Shown here: positions 1 through 9,485 of the stretch, one piece after another
Layout of the letters: each line of letters starts with the position of its first letter
How positions within the stretch are numbered: position 1 is the stretch's first letter
NCBI GenBank assembly: GCA_001830475.1
Contig: MIAC01000116.1
Span: forward strand, 1 to 9,485
Reading direction: 5' to 3'
Length of the DNA: 9,485 nt
DNA from: Rhodospirillales bacterium RIFCSPLOWO2_12_FULL_67_15
GTDB lineage: Bacteria > Pseudomonadota > Alphaproteobacteria > Rhodospirillales > 2-12-FULL-67-15
Notes under the pieces: model-generated
What the model saw: the letters and a program-made list of their open reading frames with translations, nothing else
The model's database searches: none
Told to the model about the DNA's origin: nothing
Made by a program: the position numbers and the translations under genes

Positions 1-87
1 CGTCAGCGTCGTCTTGCCGTGGTCGACGTGCCCGATCGTGCCGACGTTGCAGTGCGGCTTGGTCCGTGCAAATTTTTCTTTCGCCAT
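1..87 (-). CDS. tuf: Elongation factor Tu, N-terminal fragment (cut by the window edge)
   Basis: This is the start of EF-Tu, the GTPase that delivers aminoacyl-tRNA to the ribosomal A site. Only 29 codons are in the window. They read [20 protein letters not shown] and continue into the G1/P-loop GHVDHGKT at residues 19-26, which is diagnostic for EF-Tu. The start ATG (87-85) is preceded by a GGAG Shine-Dalgarno at 99-96 with 8-nt spacing, inside the string CGGAGCGA that also precedes fusA. It lies 34 nt after the fusA stop, with no promoter-like sequence visible between them, so it is probably cotranscribed as the last gene of the str operon. Many proteobacteria carry two tuf copies; this would be the fusA-linked one. 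Nothing can be said about the rest of the gene. Confidence 0.97.
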   Translation of the reverse strand, partial: MAKEKFARTKPHCNVGTIGHVDHGKTTLT

Positions 88-121
88 GGTGGTCGCTCCG
101 TTTGCGGTGGTCGCGGCGGGA

Positions 122-2203
<2,082 letters not shown>

Positions 2204-2224
2204 TGATCGTTCGCTCCGAACGCA

Positions 2225-2695
2225 TTACCAGCGATAATGGGAGAAGGCGCGGTTGGCATCCGCCATCCGATGCGTGTCTTCGCGCTTCTTGACCGCCGAG
2301 CCGCGGTTGGAGGCCGCGTCCATCAGTTCGGCGGCGAGGCGGTCGGTCATGGTCTTTTCCGACCGCCCGCGCGCGATCTCGATGATCCAGCGGATCGCCA
2401 GCGCCTGGCGGCGTTCGGATCGGACTTCGATCGGAACCTGATAGGTGGCGCCGCCGACGCGGCGCGAACGGACCTCGACCGAGGGCTTGACGTTGTCGAC
2501 CGCGTCGCGGAAAGCCTTGAGGGGGTTCTGACCGGTCTTTTTCTCGATCATCGCGAGCGCATCGTAAAGGATGTGCTCGGCGGCGGACTTCTTGCCCTGG
2601 AACATCAAACTGTTGGTGAACTTGGCGATGACGAGATCGCCGTATTTCGGGTCGGGCTGGACTTCGCGCTTTTCGGCACCGTGTCGGCGGGACAT
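2225..2695 (-). CDS. rpsG: 30S ribosomal protein S7
   Basis: S7 is a primary assembly protein that nucleates folding of the 16S rRNA 3' major domain and lies near the E site on the 30S head. The 156-residue product begins [20 protein letters not shown]. It contains the conserved [19 protein letters not shown] block (74-92), then [15 protein letters not shown], and the C-terminal [23 protein letters not shown] segment. The length matches the short HYRW-ending form of the family. The ATG (2695-2693) is preceded at 8-nt spacing by GAGGG, which overlaps the rpsL stop codon, so translation is probably coupled to rpsL. In E. coli, S7 is the autogenous regulator of the str operon and acts in the rpsL-rpsG gap. 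Here that gap is only 11 nt, leaving no room for the E. coli-type structured intercistronic site. Confidence 0.99.
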   Translation of the reverse strand: MSRRHGAEKREVQPDPKYGDLVIAKFTNSLMFQGKKSAAEHILYDALAMIEKKTGQNPLKAFRDAVDNVKPSVEVRSRRVGGATYQVPIEVRSERRQALAIRWIIEIARGRSEKTMTDRLAAELMDAASNRGSAVKKREDTHRMADANRAFSHYRW

Positions 2696-2703
2696 CGTTC
2701 AAG

Positions 2704-2708
2704 CCCTC
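2704..2708 (-). promoter_or_regulatory. rpsG Shine-Dalgarno overlapping the rpsL stop
   Basis: On the minus strand the sequence reads GTGAGGGCTTGAACGATG. The GAGGG ribosome-binding site shares bases with the TGA stop of rpsL (2709-2707) and sits 8 nt before the rpsG ATG. A ribosome terminating on rpsL would cover or release directly onto this site, which favours translational coupling of S12 and S7. The overlap is seen directly; the coupling is inferred. Confidence 0.75.
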
Positions 2709-3078
2709 ACTTCGGTCGCTTGGCGCCGTACTTGGAGCGGCGCTGGCGGCGGCTGGCGATTCCCTGGGTGTCGAGAATGCCGCGAATGATGTGATAGCGG
2801 ACCCCGGGCAGGTCTTTCACGCGCCCGCCCCGGATCATGACCACCGAGTGCTCCTGCAGGTTGTGGCCTTCGCCGGGAATGTAGCTGGTGACCTCGAAGC
2901 CGTTGGTGAGGCGGACGCGGGCGACTTTGCGCAGCGCCGAGTTCGGTTTCTTCGGCGTCGTGGTGTAGACCCGGGTGCACACGCCGCGCCGCTGCGGGCT
3001 GCCGGCGAGCGCGGGGACCTTGTTGCGCGACGGCGCCAAGCGTCGCGGCTTGCGAATCAACTGGTTGATCGTCGGCAT
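2707..3078 (-). CDS. rpsL: 30S ribosomal protein S12
   Basis: S12 lies at the decoding centre of the 30S subunit and influences translational accuracy. The 123-residue product starts [13 protein letters not shown], carries [20 protein letters not shown] (31-50), then [13 protein letters not shown] (84-96), and ends SKYGAKRPK. Lys43 and Lys88, where substitutions classically give streptomycin resistance, are both Lys, and Pro91 is present, so no S12-based resistance is predicted. Asp89, which RimO methylthiolates in E. coli, is conserved. An in-frame GTG at 3195 would add 39 residues, but the family always starts at MPT/MAT and the GAGGA site at 3093-3089 lies 10 nt before the ATG at 3078, so the shorter start is right. 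It is the first gene of the str group, 295 nt downstream of rpoC and behind its own predicted promoter. Eleven nt separate it from rpsG. Confidence 0.99.
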   Translation of the reverse strand: MPTINQLIRKPRRLAPSRNKVPALAGSPQRRGVCTRVYTTTPKKPNSALRKVARVRLTNGFEVTSYIPGEGHNLQEHSVVMIRGGRVKDLPGVRYHIIRGILDTQGIASRRQRRSKYGAKRPK

Positions 3079-3088
3079 CGGTTCACTG

Positions 3089-3093
3089 TCCTC
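3089..3093 (-). promoter_or_regulatory. rpsL Shine-Dalgarno (fixes the start)
   Basis: GAGGA on the minus strand, 10 nt upstream of the ATG at 3078. It supports the MPTINQ start over the in-frame upstream GTG at 3195. A T8 tract (3107-3100) lies seven bases further upstream and could act as a U-rich S1-binding translation enhancer; that role is inference. Confidence 0.75.
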
Positions 3094-3218
3094 GGTCGCA
3101 AAAAAAATCTCGCCACGGGAATTTTTCCGGCAAAACAAACGCCTCCTGAGCGGCTCGCTGCCCGCCCGGAGGGGCGTCCACGCCCAAATTTCCACGTCTC
3201 AACATGGGGACCTGCGTC

Positions 3219-3236
3219 TAGACCGCAAGGGGTCTA
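3219..3236 (-). repeat. Perfect 6-bp inverted repeat in the rpsL leader
   Basis: TAGACC, a 6-nt loop CCTTGC, and GGTCTA form a simple hairpin near the 5' end of the predicted leader. There is no T-tract after it, so it is not a terminator. It could protect the 5' end or serve as a binding site, but no role can be assigned. The right arm overlaps an 8-bp palindrome GTCTAGAC (3224-3217). Confidence 0.5.
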
Positions 3237-3262
3237 CCACCAGCCCCCGTCAAGGCGGCGGC

Positions 3263-3291
3263 ATACTATGCAGACCCCCCCTCGCCGTCAA
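3263..3291 (-). promoter_or_regulatory. Predicted sigma70-type promoter of the str operon (rpsL-rpsG-fusA-tuf)
   Basis: On the minus strand TTGACG (3291-3286) is followed by a spacer of exactly 17 nt and TAGTAT (3268-3263). The -35 matches the TTGACA consensus at 5 of 6 positions and the -10 matches TATAAT at 4 of 6. The expected transcription start is near 3256. The spacer contains a run of seven G, and the -10 lies in a near-palindrome GCATAGTATGC (3270-3260). It lies between rpoC and rpsL, which is where a str promoter would be expected. Spacing and position make this the best promoter candidate in the window; no transcript data are available to me. Confidence 0.6.
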
Positions 3292-3296
3292 GGGCC

Positions 3297-3373
3297 GGCG
3301 CGCGGAAAGCCTAAGGAATCCCAGGGCCGCGCCGGGCCCCTCGGGCGGGTCGCCCGCGGTGGGGCTGCGCGCC
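3297..3373 (-). terminator. GC-rich hairpin region after rpoC, no U-tract (weak terminator candidate)
   Basis: Immediately after the rpoC TGA, several stems can form on the minus strand: GCGGG-CGA-CCCGC (3357-3345), alternatively GGGCG-ACC-CGCCC (3355-3343), and GGGCC-CGGCGC-GGCCC (3339-3324). A 7-bp long-range repeat, GGCGCGC (3373-3367) with GCGCGCC (3303-3297), encloses them. No T-run follows any of them; the nearest pyrimidine stretch is TTCCTTAGGCTTT. It may slow polymerase, stabilise the rpoC 3' end or act with Rho, but it is not a canonical intrinsic terminator, so read-through from rpoC into rpsL is likely. Confidence 0.3.

Positions 3374-9485
<6,112 letters not shown>

Larger units (their letters stand above)
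3079..3256 (-). promoter_or_regulatory. Predicted rpsL mRNA leader with attenuator-like hairpins
   Basis: If transcription starts about 7 nt after the predicted -10 box, the rpsL leader is about 175 nt long. In minus-strand order it contains: a perfect 6-bp hairpin TAGACC/GGTCTA (3236-3219, loop CCTTGC); GGGCG-TGGA-CGCCC (3185-3172), whose right arm can instead pair with the following GGGCG; an imperfect long stem CGCCCCTCC (3176-3168) with GGAGGCG (3146-3140), directly followed by TTTGTTTT (3139-3132); and a stem GCCGGAA/TTCC-CGT-GGC (3131-3112) followed after 4 nt by T8 (3107-3100). The inverted repeats and T-tracts are seen directly. Attenuation or protein-binding control is inferred. rpsL leaders with premature-terminator signals have been described in Pseudomonas and Rickettsia (from memory), so the location is plausible, but I cannot match this leader to a known family. 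Confidence 0.4.

Noticed and set aside
88..121. A separate tuf promoter in the fusA-tuf gap
   Set aside because: The gap is 34 nt and shows only a ribosome-binding site; no -35/-10 pair fits. A promoter inside fusA cannot be excluded, but none was recognised.
2707..3195. rpsL extended upstream to an in-frame GTG at 3195 (162 aa)
   Set aside because: S12 proteins begin at MPT/MAT. The extension has no family similarity, and a proper Shine-Dalgarno stands before the ATG at 3078.
3225..3253. A second promoter using the second TTGACG (3253-3248)
   Set aside because: At 15-18 nt spacing the -10 candidates are CCTTGC-like and do not resemble TATAAT.

Overview
The window is a stretch of core bacterial chromosome. 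All genes lie on the minus strand, so transcription runs from high to low coordinates: rpoB (3' part only), rpoC, rpsL, rpsG, fusA, and the first 29 codons of tuf. The DNA is clearly GC-rich. The RpoC N-terminus, a beta' SI3-type insertion, a 156-residue S7 ending in HYRW and the fused rpoBC-str gene order together suggest an alphaproteobacterium, possibly from the Rhodospirillales side. That placement is inference from remembered sequences, not a database result.

Layout: 9485-7662 encodes the C-terminal 607 residues of the RNA polymerase beta subunit. After a 43-nt gap comes rpoC (7618-3374, 1414 aa), with an intact catalytic aspartate triad and both zinc sites, ending in a repetitive Ala/Pro/Glu tail encoded by a 12-bp tandem repeat. 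A 295-bp intergenic region follows (3373-3079). It holds GC-rich hairpins without a U-tract, a good sigma70-type promoter (-35 at 3291-3286, 17-bp spacer, -10 at 3268-3263), and a predicted leader of about 175 nt with several short inverted repeats and two T-tracts. Then come rpsL (3078-2707), rpsG (2695-2225), fusA (2203-122) and tuf (87-1), separated by only 11, 21 and 34 nt, which fits one polycistronic str operon.

The genes work together in core gene expression. Beta and beta' form the RNA polymerase active centre, S12 and S7 are small-subunit proteins at the decoding centre and the 3' major domain, and EF-G and EF-Tu are the elongation GTPases.

I found no mobile element, CRISPR array, RNA gene or defence system, and nothing amounting to a new system. 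The only part that rewards closer study is the rpoC-rpsL intergenic region, where a promoter, mutually exclusive hairpins, two hairpin-plus-T-tract modules and a 40-codon upstream ORF ending 4 nt before rpsL could form an attenuation or translational-coupling device. That idea is speculative.
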